Source: Lumbricus terrestris (taxonomy: Eukaryota > Annelida > Clitellata > Crassiclitellata > Lumbricidae). Taken from it: a DNA stretch of 64,000 nt. The notes beneath the pieces are model-generated. The model had not been told where the DNA came from. It searched no databases and saw nothing but the letters and a program-made list of their open reading frames with translations. Below are positions 11,741-25,659 of the stretch, one piece after another. Positions within the stretch are counted from its first letter, which is position 1. Each line of letters opens with the position of its first letter. A program made the translations under genes and the position numbers. The stretch lies in contig OX457043.1 of the NCBI GenBank assembly GCA_949752735.1, positions 42,538,587-42,602,586 of the forward strand, read 5' to 3'.

Positions 11741-14700
11741 ATGGTCTCCAAGCAAGACACATCCACATCAAGGAAAGGGCTTCGCAATAGAAGCAACGTG
11801 GACACGTAATTTTCTAAATACCCTCAATGAGAACCCATAAATCCAGATGGTGCATACAAGAATAGATGCCAATGCAGCACTGTCACAATGACAGGTACGG
11901 TGATATTAAACAATGCCGAGCCTGGTTATCTAATCTATCTAATCTAATATAACATTTGCAAAGCGCTTATCACAGCAGAGCTATTCAGAAGCACTCTCAG
12001 CGTTAGTGCCCATGTGTGTAAGAGACTTCCATAGAACAGCACACCCCCTGTAGCCAATGCAGTCTCTCATCATTTGGAGGTACGTATCAGACTTTGCAGT
12101 TGAAGGTGGACATATAAAAAGGTAGAATGGCACCAGATTACATGTAGATACCAATATACGCTATCTCGCATTTGTATGTGCATCTAGGCTCCAGGTTCAC
12201 ATATACCAAACAAATCATACCATGGACAAAGTCTGGTACACAGGCTGCAACCCTTTAATGACAAGTGAACACTAAATGCATGGCAAACCAATTCTGCTCA
12301 CCACTAAAAGGTTAAGCCAAGCTCAGTATGAACTCCTCAGAAGCATGTGGCCTTGCCAGCGCATTCTCTCCTAAAGCTCACTCGCTAGAAATCAACAGTT
12401 TTCCTCCTACACTCGACCTCTGGACCACACATCTGAGGAATATCCATGATTTTTTTACACAAAGCCTATTCTTATCATCTTCATATAAACCAAAAAAGGT
12501 CGAGCATGATTGTCAAAACCAGGCTTGGTATCTCAAGGCTATTTTGTGCACTAGATCACTTCCTATTCTTCAACCTGATAAATCTCAAGTCAATGAACGA
12601 TGTGTCACAGAAAGTGACATAACATGTTCTCCAAAGCCCATTTCAAACCCACTTACTTCTTCTATAATTATAGAAACAAGGAACTGTCCAGTGTCCGTAC
12701 AGCTGCGCGCATACAATATTCTGCCACAAAATATTTCAGAATTGCTAAAGCTCAACCAAAACAGGTGGAGAATTGGGCCTCAAGTAGGATTTGTACAACA
12801 GCTTTAGAACCTACTCGTCAACACCTTATGGAAAAGTGAGGTGAAATAAACACAATCTGAGAAGGTGAGAAAAGAAGCACCATGACCTTTGTGAGAACCA
12901 TGGCCTTCGATGAGAACCATGACCTTCGATGAGAACCATGACCTTTGATGAGAACGTATTCAACAGCTAAGTAGTTCTAGGTCAAAACTCTGGGAGTTGA
13001 GTGCAAACATCCAGGTCATAAAAACCGTGGGATGACACACACACAGAGACATACAAGCACACAGAGACATACAAGCACCAGTATAACGATAGAGACAAAG
13101 AGATCTATGCAGAGATCAAGACAGGAAATAAAAGTAGGCCATAGACACATCACTCAGCAGTGATGACTCACTTTCGATACTATATATATCTGCATCCAGG
13201 AAGAGTAAGTGAACTGTTCCATAAAATCCACTTGTGAGCTAAAAATAGCCTGGGGATATTAACGGCCTTAAAATATACAATCATTTGCACCCAACCGCCA
13301 GAATGAGCAGATAAATCTCTTCATACACGTCGAGTTGAGGATACTGTACGAGCACATGGCGGATAAAGAGAAAGAGACAGACAGACAGAGGCAGACAAGA
13401 AAACCTCAAAAGGTTGAAATGCTTATGTGGCAAGGTCTGAGGCGCAAATCAACCCAAGGGTCAAACAAGAGCTCAAATACTGGTTCAATGCCAGACAAAT
13501 GTAACATACAGCACACATAAATTAATAACAAGCACTACTCAACTGAAATAAAATCATTCCTCAACTGAAATAAAATCATTCCTGTGACTGTTTTTTTACA
13601 ACAGTAAATCTAGCATTTCAATTAACAATTTGTTACCATGGTGATAAAAAAAACCTGCATGCAGATGAACTTTTTCAGCAGGATGACTCATTTCTGAATA
13701 TAACCTTGAGGCAGAATGATCAACTATTGCTGCTTTCACATAAATGGTGACCTTCAGCACAGCTTTTCCAGAGAAATATTGTTGATTCGGGATAGTGTTA
13801 TCAAGTCCACAAGTGGTGGATTCAGTCTATCGATTATCGGGAAGCACTATGCATTAACCAGGGCATCAATACCAGGCAATGTTGTATGCTATCGTTAGGT
13901 CCATGCCTGGATCACGAGAGTTTGTTAACCTCTTATGATTAAAACGAACTGCTCACATATAAAAATACTTCTGAATACTGCTGCACTATCAGCAACAATG
14001 GAAAGGAGATTTGAAAACTTTACAAGAGACAGAAGTGTGGGCACAATTCGACAATCCAGCTTCAGTGTGTTTGTTTAAGATTAAGAATGTTGGCATATGT
14101 AACATCAGGTTATACCCATTTGAAATGCCAGTTTCTATTGAACCACCAAGCAGCATTGAAAACAGGTGGACTTAACTACCTAACACGCCTTGTCAAACTG
14201 TTTTGCAGTATAGGATAACCTCGACAAAAAGATATTAAAAATGAGAGGGATTTCCTGAAAAACTTTTGCTTAACTGCATTGTAACAAATTCAAATTTTTG
14301 GAGTTCAATGTTCCATTCATACTGAAATTGAACTACTCTGTTTTAGAACACAGTGTAGCAGTCCAAAACCAGTTCTGAAGGTAGGAGGTGAGTACAACCT
14401 GTGGATGGAAGACAATGAGAAAATGCCTCAATATGTATACAAGATTACCGATAAATATGCTTCATCAATATAATTAGCATTTTAATGGAATAAACAATGC
14501 AATTTAATATATTACATAACACCTGCAGTGAACATCAAGCTGCTCTGCTTTGCAAAAAGCTACAGAATACAAATGGCAAACAAAGGCTGTTAGTCGTGCA
14601 TAGAATTGATACATTGCATATATTTCATTTCAAGATTCTATTTGGAACATAAAACAGTTAAGCACTAGTCTCTCTCTAGTAAACAACCATTCAAGAAAAA

Positions 14701-17377
14701 TAATTTAAAAACTCAAACATCAATTAAATTAACAACAGTGCAACATAAACTTAAACTTCATTTCCACAGCATCCTACACAAGCCAAAACAATTGTACTTT
14801 GGGTCAAATTTGGCAAAGATAGGCATGCATAGAATTCATATCGTGCAGCTTGCAAGGTTCTTCTTTAAACAGCTTGTGGAGGCCCTATTCGGCCCGGGAG
14901 GGGCAAAGAGTTTCAAGACCACTCTCGATAGGAATTCCTCAGAAGTATGGTCGTGACATCGCAGCATCCAGCATCCGATAGATAGGTCATTGCCTTAAGC
15001 CAATCTAGGTTCCCTCTTACCACTCTCTCACTAGAAAGCGTCAGTGTAGAACATATTCGAAATACCTGAATTTCCTCTAAGGGAAACAAGGCCAAGAATT
15101 CTATGATTCCAGTCAGGCACAATAATGGTAATGGCAATTGCAAATTTATATAGAACCACATCAAGAGAGAGACAGACTGACAGACTCATTAGAGATGCTC
15201 CCATATTAATGCAGTGAAACCACGATTGAGAAAAATGGTCTGCAATCCTTTGTAGTTCAAAGAGGCAAAGAGAGAGGCTGAGAAGTGCATGTCACAATGG
15301 TTGCCAGGTAACTGGTTCTAAGAAGAATAACCCCGGATCCACTCCAAAATAACCTGACCCTTGCAAATGACTACAAAATCACAAGTCCAACAACATTCAC
15401 AACAATGCAACTATAGTACAATAGAGAAACCACAACTAAAGTGATTGTGCAGGATTCAAGTGTTAATGAAGATATTTCTTATCATGTAGGGAACCCTCCA
15501 TAACCCTGAAACGTCTGAACCTATTAACTTGCACGCAGACCATTATGTTGTTGAGAATATCACTGAGGAAAATTTAGCAGAGCTATTGGACCACAATTTA
15601 ACAATGGCACCTATACATGTCTCATTGCTTTATCTAGTAAGCTGGAAACACACTCGTGTCAATGACATGGCTCCTGTTGACCAGTGTGTGTGTGTGTTAA
15701 ATGTGTTATGCTGAACAACTAATGCCTATGCAAGTAGCGTTGTCATTCATAAAACTGTTGAGCTACATGTGTAAAAACTAGCTTAGGAATGAGCATCAGG
15801 AGTCACACAAGTAACTGTATACATGTCATTTCTATCCAACAGCTTCCGCAGCCACACCACCACTGAGAGAGGGGTAGGGCTTCAGCAGCAAGATTTGAAA
15901 ACCTAATTAAGACCAATTCATTACCAGTGACAGGCAAGGTCATTGGCCAAACAAAATAAAAACCTGCCACATCGTAACATCGTCAGCGCACTTTTTTTTA
16001 TCAACCTGGGATCATATACACTTGAAAAACACCACAAAGAAATATGAATCCAAGTACAGAAAGCTTCAACAATAGTGACTGTCACACTGTGTCACAGCAC
16101 CAAACAAGTCATTCGACCAACCGAGGCACACATAGAGTAACGAGGCACATGTAGAGTGACCGGGTTCTGCGAAACCGTTAATAGGACGCATAGCAGAACG
16201 AACACAAACAGCGATGATTAATTAGCGAGTTCAGTGAAATGGAAAGCTGCAAACGTCCCATCAAATTTGTTTTGTCTACTGGTAGGAGTCCGCTACAGTT
16301 CTCTGTGTCAGGGTTCATGCCTACTACTGTTTGTCTGTCTATGTGTCAGATTGTGTCTTTATGTCTGTGTGAGTGTGACTGTATGACTGTGTTTACTGTA
16401 CACCTCTGACCAATGCATATCTGTGTATCCGAGAACACACTCGTATGCTTATTACTTGAGTGCCCTTTCACTTCAGTCTGTTTTCTGTCTGTCTGCCTGT
16501 CTATATGCACCTCTTAGTAGTCCATGTGAAGATACATAATATAAACAAAACACCCAACTTGCATGTTTTAAAGCTAGTATTTTCACACATAATAATCATG
16601 AGGGAAAAACAATCTGCAGTCAACACACCTAAAGTAGATCATCTGATCAAGCATGGCTGCTTATTACGTAAGATACAATGCTGGCAAGCACAGTACAGTT
16701 CAACATGAATGAAAACATGGTCAGAACTTGGATGGAGAGATTGATGGCCACTGGTCAGCCTTGCAATACTAGGTCATCAAGGGATAAATCTTGCTCTGAC
16801 TCCCATGCACGTTTGTAGGCCAAAAAAGTGCAATTGAACAGTATGTATGTATGCATGGCATGCATGCTTTTTAAAATGATCCTAAGGTAGCTCAACTGGA
16901 TATTCCAAGCAGACTCTCTTTTAACTACCATACTGTTTGTAAACTAACCATACTCACACACCGTTTGCAAACTAACCATACTCGTAGTCACAGAAAAACT
17001 TTACAAATACAGATACCTCAGAGACATACATGTAACTCTTTTTTGTCGCCATCGCTACCACTTGTAAAGTGGAAGCCATAGTTAATGTTGTCTGGGTCTA
17101 CCGTTTTTTCCACAATCATCTTCATCGTCAGTTCGTGATGCCAAACATTTGGTGGTCATGGCTACGAATAAATGTTCCCCATAGTCGTCAGTCATTTGTC
17201 CTGCCCAGTGCCCCTCCGATTGTTAGTCCAAGTGATGCTACATGTCCTATTGTCCTCAGTTATAATTCTTCATCCAGTGTAGTCTGCCTGCCTCTGTTTC
17301 ATTTCTTTCAAATGTATCCATTTCATGTTAAACTGTATTTTCGTTTCGTAACATTGTTGGAGATCAATAAATAACCA

Positions 17378-17400
17378 ATTCGGTCAGTCAGTCAGTCAGA
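17378..17400. repeat. (CAGT)n at a retroelement-like 3' end
   Basis: GAGATCAATAAATAACC is followed by repeated CAGT. AATAAA plus a short tandem repeat is what a LINE or SINE 3' end looks like. It lies 25 bp from the exon 2 donor. Confidence 0.5.
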
Positions 17401-17425
17401 CAAAACTAGCCAGTGAGTTTCGTAC

Positions 17426-17556
17426 CTGGCAATGTTGACAAAGCCACAGGACGCAGTGGCATGAAGTGGCGTCCACCCTTCGTTGTCGTACAGGTTGATG
17501 CAGGCGCCGTGCTCAACAAGAAACTTCACCATCGACAGATTCTCATCGATGCACGC
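17426..17556 (-). CDS. PPP1R12A: MYPT exon 2: ankyrin repeats 2-3
   Basis: 131 nt, entered in phase 0 after an AG at 17558-17557 and left in phase 2 at GCCAG|GTAC (donor 17425-17424). It encodes residues 85-127 plus two bases of codon 128. The motifs ACIDENLSMVKFLVEHGA and NEGWTPLHATASCGF are classic ankyrin helix-turn-helix units, and ACIDE, NEGW and PLHA are near-diagnostic of MYPT. A five-unit 27-bp minisatellite starts about 30 bp upstream of the splice acceptor. The 9.4-kb intron that follows holds many repeats. Confidence 0.95.
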
Positions 17557-17588
17557 CTACAAAAGACCAACTGAAACGAATAACGAAC

Positions 17589-17757
17589 AAATCAGAATGT
17601 CACCCAAAAGCCCCCTTGAAATCAGAACACACAAAAGCCCCCTTGAAATCAGAACACACAAAAGCTCCCTTGAAATCGGAACACCCAAAAGCCCCCTTGA
17701 AATCAGAACACCCAAAAGCCCCCTTGAAATCAGAATGTCACCCAAAAGTCCCTTGCA
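17589..17757. repeat. 27-bp minisatellite upstream of the MYPT exon 2 acceptor
   Basis: About five to six units of AAATCAGAACACACAAAAGC plus CCCCTTG, with small changes between units; the first and last units carry GAATGTCACCC in place of the centre. Because 27 is a multiple of three, it creates an artefactual repeat ORF. In gene orientation it is G-rich (CAAGGGGGCTTTTG) and ends about 30 nt from the splice acceptor. Confidence 0.9.
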
Positions 17758-18654
17758 GCAGAAACAGCAAAGTAAACAAAAGATGTAAATTATGCATCAG
17801 TGGGAGCTCATCATATAACAAAGTTCTGCAAAGAGACAAAGACTCAAGGTCAACAGAGATGTATATGCACACATACATATTACGTACCTGTCATGTAAAT
17901 GGCTCTTGTAATCGCATGGTTGTGTTGCGGCACCATATAAATTGTCTCTATTATTAATTATTATTATTATTAATATGCAAGCCATTAAATATGCATATTT
18001 ATAGTGCACATATATCTATATCCACATACAGCATATGAGCATTTATACATGCATATAACACTATCTAGATGCATGAGTGTATGTACCAGGTCATTAATAG
18101 AGCAGCTCTTGAGAAATTTCTAAATTCACAGACACACCTTCTAGCACTGGTCAAACAATATGAATCTACAAAAGTTTCCACCTTAGAATAGATACAATGA
18201 TTTCTTCTCAACAGCAAACCGAAACACATCATCCAAAACGACATATTAAAACAATGAGCTTGCTGTGTAATTGGGCAAATAATGAAAAACACTGCTCTCT
18301 AAGATTATAAGCTTACGTATCCTCCTGCGAATTGGAATGAAGGCCAATTTTGAAAACCAACACACTTCAACAGCAACTGCTAGCAGACTCTTTTGAACGA
18401 AACTTCAAATGCTTTTTCTGTAGAGGCCCTCAGCAGCCTGTCTAATTTGGTCCCTGCCACATTACCATCAACTCAGCAAGCAAGAACTTGTTCACCTGCC
18501 CACCCACAGCCAGTGCACAAGCTGCACATGTCTCATCCTGGTACATGCGCTGCTGGTTTTGAATTAGCTGCGGATATTCCTGTATCAAGTTACCCAATTG
18601 ATGACTTAAAGCTGCTAATATATTTGCGAGCGAATTCATAACTATGAAGATAAT

Positions 18655-18915
18655 TTCCCCTCCATCCGGCACAGAAGAGAGTGCTCTTGGTCCAATTCAC
18701 ACGAACTGCAACCATGCAGAATAGAGCCGTTTCTGTGATGGGCCCAGTTGTATGGAATGAGCTGCTGCGGGAGATACATCTGCTTTGTGGGGTTCTTACT
18801 TTTTGTATTAAACTCGAAACTGTCCTTATTTGCTGTGCTAGAGTCGGGAGCACTGCTGAGTAGTCCAGGTTAGTCCCCCATGAAGAAGTGCTATATAAAT
18901 TCTGGAATGAATAAT
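18655..18915 (+). mobile_element. LINE 3' end with RT C-terminus remnant
   Basis: The reading frame includes RTATMQNRAVSVMGPVVWNE and ends ARVGSTAE. This is the extreme C-terminus of an L2/CR1-type reverse transcriptase (block GPxxWNxLPxxxR, here LP is mutated). The tail after the stop retains GTCGGGAGCACTGCTGAGTA and then GTGCTATATAAATT. It is a sister of 29701-29998. Confidence 0.75.
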
Positions 18916-19580
18916 GATTATTTACTACCACAGTATGAAAGATACTGAATATTTAGAACCACTGCATGCAGCACAATACTATTAAAGTTAGAACATAACT
19001 ATTTTGTGCAGCTCTAATATTTACAATATTTATAATAATAATAATAATAATAATAATAACATTAATTCAAACAGACGAGACTACATGATTATTGTGATAA
19101 TAGATGACACCAGGTTTAACAGGATCAAATTCCACTTTAGTATCCTGCAAGGTGCCTATCTCCCTGTAGACTGCTCATCTTACAGTTGCCCCTATGGAGT
19201 AGACAGCCGAGTCAACACTATGGAGTTAGTATCAATCTTGTGTCCTTCTTCTGATCACCATGTCAGCATGCTGCTAAATCCATCACCCTCTCCCATACTC
19301 CCATAACCAGTGGTTTCAAATAGTTTGTAGCGACAGAACCTACCCCAAAAACTATCAGTTGCTCACAAGATCCAGCAGCGCATTCACTGATTTTACTCAT
19401 CCAATTTTTCAAGAAATAAGTGTAGGCCTAAAATTTCAACTTGCAAACCCGTAGATATTATACATTGTACAACAACATATAATTGCAACAATACATTCAC
19501 AAATGTTAATATTAATTAGCCTAACACAGAAATGAGTCCATCAAGAATCATTGGAAGCTGCGACCAATGTGTCCTTTTCT

Positions 19581-20654
19581 TAGGGTTGCCAGGCGTCCGG
19601 TAATGAACCGGACAGTCCGGTATTTACACAAAATGTCCGGTCAGAAATTTCAGACATTACCGGACATGGTTGTGTCCGGTAAATAATTATTGCTAGCAAG
19701 AAAGTATTGGATACAATTGGAGTGTATACTTTCTTGAGGCCATGAAAAGATATCTGCTTACGATATTCCAACGTATAGTGGATTGCCTTGTGAAACAGAG
19801 CCAAATATAATATGATGCATGTATACCTTGTGCATAAAGTTGGCTTGATAAAAAGTTCACATTATAATTGAACCGAGTCTCCGTATTTAGGCGATGTCTC
19901 TGTCTGTCTGTTTGTTCGTCTGTCAGTCTCTCTCAGCACAATCGATATACCCCTTTCTGTCTATCTCTCTGACTCCCTCCTTTCCCTTAAACATGGATGC
20001 TTGTAACCTGTATGTGCTTATCTGCCTCTGTATCTCTGTCTGTTCTGCCTCTGTCTAACTATGCCAATCTCCCACTCTAGGCTCTCTCTGCAAGTCTTTC
20101 TAGCCTGTGTCATAAGTCCAACACTGAGTAGGCCTATACTCAGTATGAATCATAATATGTCTGAGTACAGAGATTCGCGTTCTAATGATCGATGCATTCT
20201 CATTTTGCCATGCATGTCTATAGGTCAACTGGGGTTATCTACTGAATGGAACTGAGTGATGATATCGTAAAATGTGTTTTTAATATTGCTTAATATCCGC
20301 CGAATTCAGTCATTTGTTCTGGCGCCAAATTTTCAAATAAACCATTAGATAGATTACCCACCCTACAGGCCTATAGGCCTACACTTGTCTGAGTTTCCAA
20401 ACAACCTTCTTTGTCTATGGGTCCGTGATTTGGCTCACACATTGCAAGTAACTTTCAAAGAGTCTCCGGCACCTCTACTGCCTTATATAATATATAAGGC
20501 GTATATGAGTATAATATATAATTATATATACCAACTGAATTACCCGACGTTGTCCGAAAAATGTCGGGTTTTCCCCGCCCCCGCCACGACTCACTCCACT
20601 CCCACTTCGTCCTTTTCCCCAGCCCTCTTCCATCGCGCGCACACACACGCACAC

Positions 20655-20707
<53 letters not shown>

Positions 20708-20766
20708 CCCCGCGTAACGTGATAGCCATTGTCCGGTAATTCCCTGAAGGCCATCTGGCAACCCTA
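19581..20766. mobile_element. hAT-like non-autonomous element with 8-bp target duplication
   Basis: Terminal inverted repeats TAGGGTTGCCAG (19581-19592 and complement 20755-20766) are flanked by perfect 8-bp direct repeats CCTTTTCT (19573-19580 and 20767-20774). TCCGGTAATG/TCCGGTAATT blocks lie inside each end. There is no transposase. The right half contains an ACTGAATTACCCGACGTTG repeat, a CA tract and (TA)n. Confidence 0.85.
20659..20705. repeat. (TA)n microsatellite inside the hAT-like element
   Basis: About 23 TA units after a CA-rich tract. Other long (TA)n tracts are at 24871-24903, 32775-32830 and 53563-53593. Confidence 0.95.
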
Positions 20767-21784
20767 CCTTTTCTTAATCTTTTGTGAATTTCAGCTGTTG
20801 TTGTTCTTACTTTTATAAATACTGTGCTGCAGTATAATCCCAAGCCCATGTCAACAGCACCCTATAAGGTTCCACAAAACCCTGTTTGGATACGTGACTG
20901 CCCATAGCTACAGTAATGCGAATAACTGTGTTGCTTACAACAAATTTGCTTCGCGGAAGTTGTGGATGGCACAACAGTCTAGTCGAAAGGCTCATCAATC
21001 CGCTGGTCCTATGTTAGGAAAACATGATGCTTAAAAGATGTCTCAACCAACATTCTCAGATCTACATGTATGAATACTTGATGGGAACTCTGTCACCATG
21101 GGTGACATTGTCCATGTAACAACAGCATGTTTTGGAATACAATCAATATGTCGCCCAGGTGAACAGCGGACCCACGGTCAAGATGTCGTATAGTTTATAA
21201 TGATAAGTTAATTGATCAAACGTTATAAACTTTAGTATCAATTAATTTCAGGTCTACAGGTGCGATTAATTTTCCTGAGCACATGTTTCATAATGTTGAG
21301 TGGGTCATAGATCTCCAAAGTAAACAATAAGGTAAACGTTTGAAATTTGAGTGGAAAATTAACCAATCCAAATACTGACAGTGCAACTACTTTCACTCAA
21401 GACAATTGTCACTCATGGCTGACGTTGACCATACCATTGTTTGCCTTTCATGTTGATTACATCCAGATGACTAATGAGCTGCTGATAAACATGTAAACAG
21501 CAGCATATATGTATTAACAAGGTGCAAACTGCACTGATAAGAATCCCATCCACACAAATGATGCATTGTTGCAGAACAATACTATTATACTATTTATTTA
21601 CATACATTAGCAACAGCAATTCTGACAGTGTCAAATGCACCATGCATCAACTAATATCACACAAAAATATAAGACAATAACCTGAAGAATATGCTACGAA
21701 AAGGTGACAGCAAAGGTAATGCAATTGCCTAGATGTGTCAAAGCACTAGTCTATTGTATCTATCTAGCTTGACCCCTCACTCAC

Positions 21785-21985
21785 TACTATAATGCAGCGG
21801 CGCTCTTTCTCAGTGGCCGGTCCTAGAACCTGGAACCCTGTTGCACTCCACTTGTGTCAAGAGGTCACACCATTATGTTCCTTTCTCGCCAAAAACTGTC
21901 TTATTTAGCCGTTGTTGAACTGGGAGCGCTTCTGATTAGATTTCCCTCAAGGTGCTCTATATAAAAATTCAATAATAATAATAAT
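21785..21985 (+). mobile_element. LINE 3' end
   Basis: A non-open remnant of the RT C-terminus is followed by GAACTGGGAGCGCTTCTGAT, TCAAGGTGCTCTATATAAAA and (AATA)n. Its complement matches the minus-strand copies at 4665-4860 and 35683-35935 (GTGGAGTGCAACAGGG). Confidence 0.75.
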
Positions 21986-22364
21986 ATTGCAAGTCTGACA
22001 AAACATCAATGCATGCGTGACAATACTATAAAACAAAGTTAAGAATAAATCGCACTCCAATTACAGCTACGACCTCACGTATAAATCAAATACTGTATGT
22101 TGTTGTGGCTTGGCTTAGAACTGAAATGTCCCCCATACACTAGTCAAACATCTTCATCATTCATCTGCTGCCTCTGAAACATCCTGCATATAAACTTTAA
22201 AAATTATCCTCTCGTAGAGTTAGACACTAATGCGACAAAATGCATGAATTCTGTTCAGTAATTTCTCTTTCTCCATATTTATGCTGCATATTTGTCTCCC
22301 TGATATGACCAGAAACTAACCACACTGTGTTGCAGAATATATACATTTCACAGCATATATGTCT

Positions 22365-22530
22365 AGCAATTGGTTAGAGCGCAGGTTCAAACCTCATCTG
22401 CAAGGACCTTGAGTAAGTTCTTCATGTACAAATAGATCAGCACCATCGATGCTCTGTGGTATAGCTGTGTGCCCTTCTGAGCACTGAAAGGAGGGCGATA
22501 ACAAATATGGATGAATTGCATTGTACTATT
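22365..22530 (+). mobile_element. tRNA-like SINE (third family)
   Basis: Plus strand: A-box-like TGGTTAGAGCGCAGG with B-box-like GGTTCAAACCTC immediately after, followed by body sequence and a TGAATTGCATTG end. The A/B spacing is shorter than in a functional tRNA. Confidence 0.5.
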
Positions 22531-24865
22531 ATAAAAGTGATCTAGAACAGTGACATTTAGCCTTCATTTTTATTGTACCACCACGTAAAAACTTGAATAC
22601 ATAACAGCACTTCACGTGGTTTCTGACTAACCAAGCCACAAATTACTGGCATAATTTCTTTGTGGCTTTACTTACTTGAAAAATTTATTCACAATAATAC
22701 TACATCACATCTGAATCTCATGCTGCTCAACATTAGATGTAAGTCGAGTACACAACCTCTCATTATCCATTTGTTAAAAAATGTGACTGCAAACAATAGA
22801 AGTGGAGGAAAAGCCGGGCTTCTAAATAATAGCTAGCTATGGTAATTAATACAAAGGTGACATCATCAAGGTACATTGCTATAATCAATCAATCAATCAA
22901 TCAATCATAATTTAAGGTATCTACTCTAATGACCATAGTCAATTAATAAGGTGACATCATCCAGGTATGTTGTTATAATGACAATAGCCAATTAATAAGG
23001 TGACATCATCAAGGCACAACGGCCATATCTGTTCACAACAAGCATTCCTTCATTAAAAAAACCTGTCCATTGGCTCACATGCCAAATGTTCAAATGATAA
23101 GACATTGGTCTTACACAAGCACCTTTAGATGATAAAATACTAATAACTCTGTGTTTAGTTAATTCCTCTAATCAGGAAAAACTGGCATACATACATCTGT
23201 ACATATATGAAAAATCTATGCTCATATGTAATGCATATTCATAGAACATTCTAGAGATTCTTAAAAATGTGCTCTACAAAAGCTGAAATACATACACATA
23301 CATTCCAGCATATTAAATTTTTTAGCATTTCAGATAACATATACATTTATATAAGTGAATATTTTTACTAAAGAATTTAATGTTCTTAGTCTAAGGGAAT
23401 TCCAATCTTAAGTTAAAATTCCTCAGTCACCATGACAACGCACCCACACAGTGGGCAACAGATCAATCTGCGTGAAATCAATTAAGGTCTAAATCGGTTC
23501 AACAAAGCCAGGCATTGATCCAGAAGTCATATGCCACAGCCTGCCTGCCGAAACTGTCTCTTTCGACTATTTAAAAAAAATTATTATCTGTGTTGCTAGA
23601 CAACACCTGCTTAGCAACACAACACCTGCAGAGGACCTTCCTCTGACACATACAATGGGGTGAGTTGGATCTATAGCTATAGGCAACCCTTCTAGAACAA
23701 CAGAACATGTTCACAGTCAGTAGGAAACACCTGACAGTGTGCATTTAAACTTCTTGGAATATGCTAGGCTGCAATAGGCACCTAATCAGCATGGGCATGG
23801 AATACACTCTCACCTGCATACTTATTCACCACACCGCTTGCTGGTGAAGTAGAAACGTCAGTTAACTGCAAAGATCTCAGAAGGATTTACAACCGAATGG
23901 TAAAAGTCTTCATCGAATGGTAAAAGTCTTCATCGACATAACCCAACAGAACTCGGACCACTGTAGGCAGAAATACCAAGATAGCAAAGGCATGCCAGTT
24001 GAACCTACTAGGCCGGACTCGGATACAGACAGTACAGACAAATGCCTGAAATTGCAGATCTAGACAAAGAGCAGGGTGTTAAAGCAGTAGGATACCCGCT
24101 ACATACTGGCTGTCTATGGGTAAATGACATGTGTTGAGCTTCAAACTCTTTTCTGTACTTGCAGAAACGACTATCACATTACATACACAATGAAAAGTAA
24201 CAAATCCGGAAACAATATACAAGCCAACATAAGTATATCTATTTCACGCCCAGTGATATAAAATATATACATACACATGTATTGTGACACAGAGACTCAA
24301 AACCCGTCACATGTTGATTTATGACCTTTTTATTCAGGAATATGCTACAATGGCTCTGCTTTCAAATACTTTTACAGAATGAAAATATCGTTTTTCCTAA
24401 CTGAAGTTATACTCGTTTGGTCCTTTCATTAGTTCATAGTGAGAAAATGGAATAAAAAGTTTCTGAATAATCATATCGCATCCTCAGAAACCATTAATGG
24501 ATTATTCTGCAATTCTGAATGAATGAATTGCAACATACCGGTAGTAGTTATTTAGCTATTTGTCCACAATATAGCAGCCTGGTTTACGTTTTCATTTCAA
24601 ATGACTTCAGTCAATTATGTAAGCAAACCAGACCGTCAACACGGCTAGGTTCTATTGACCAACATATTTTGTTCATAATATAACCAGCTGAACAAAAACT
24701 CTCACACGGAACTGAAGTGACAGGCATACACAAAGAACCTTAAGAACAAGACAACACGTATAAAGAAAGAAACAAAAACACATGAACTATATATTATATA
24801 TAATATTTATATTCAATTGTTTTTTCTCAATTCAATTTGTTTATTACACACATGTATACAATTTT

Positions 24866-24870
<5 letters not shown>

Positions 24871-24903
<33 letters not shown>
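24871..24903. repeat. (TA)n microsatellite
   Basis: About 16 pure TA/AT units in AT-rich intronic sequence. Confidence 0.95.
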
Positions 24904-24907
<4 letters not shown>

Positions 24908-25659
24908 GCAGGCTCTTTTGCAGCACCATAACCAAGATTTTTATTGCTTACAACACTGTACAATATAACAATCAGCTGTTAACTTCCACAGCCGAATTAC
25001 GTGTGTATGTGTAAATAAGTAGATATATTTGCTCATGCAAGTGAATATGTATATTACATAGTCATATACAAATTATACATAGAGCAATCTCAAAGTTCTA
25101 CGGTATATAGAACAATTTAAACAGGACATATGCTAAATAATGCCTGAACATAGCAACCACCAAAACAAAAGGCATGCTAACAAATATTACTGCTGCAAAA
25201 CACAACTAAAATTTCCTTCACATCAAGAAATTCCCACAAGTAACAACTGCAAGGCAAAGAAAGTAAACAATCAGTAATATCACTTATCATTGCATGCTTT
25301 TGACAACAGACCCCAGAGGAATAGTTTCAGGGACTATGCTGAATGATGCATGAATAAGGAATGAACGATTCACTAGGGCCAACATGCGGCCCACTGGCCA
25401 ATCTTAAGTGGTACGCCTGGGCCAAATGTCTGCAATCTCTGTAAAAATGAAGCAAACAAGTCACCAGCCTACTTGCATCGCTATTCGTTTGTAACTTGGC
25501 TAATCAGTTGACAATGTGAATGCAAATATCTCATGACGCATTCACTATAACTATTCCATAATAAATTCTAAAACAGTTAATGCATTCTAGTCATTGTTTT
25601 TGAATTTACAGATCAGTGCAGTTCTAGTTTTGTACGTTGTAAACAGTGTCAGAAAGGAC

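Larger units (their letters stand above)
8036..17425. other. MYPT intron 2: mostly unique AT-rich sequence with scattered repeats
   Basis: No exon or recognisable gene. The longest ORFs (8568-9194, 10438-10836, 12328-12807) lack domains and conserved motifs. Repeats seen: three degenerate units with GATTTTATAT and GATAAC blocks (9676-9870), a TTCATTTATTGAC triplet repeat (9870-9950), a plus-strand LINE end (11560-11740), a 20-bp (CCATGACCTTCGATGAGAA)n tract (12890-12955), a 22-bp doublet (13538-13582), and two copies of an unknown repeat (9528-9590 and 14363-14430) sharing AAAATGCCTCA. GC rises locally at 10640-11130. Confidence 0.6.

Noticed and set aside
17483..17788. Repeat protein with nine-residue KSPLEIRTH units
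   Set aside because: It is the 27-bp intronic minisatellite read in a frame antisense to MYPT and overlapping exon 2.
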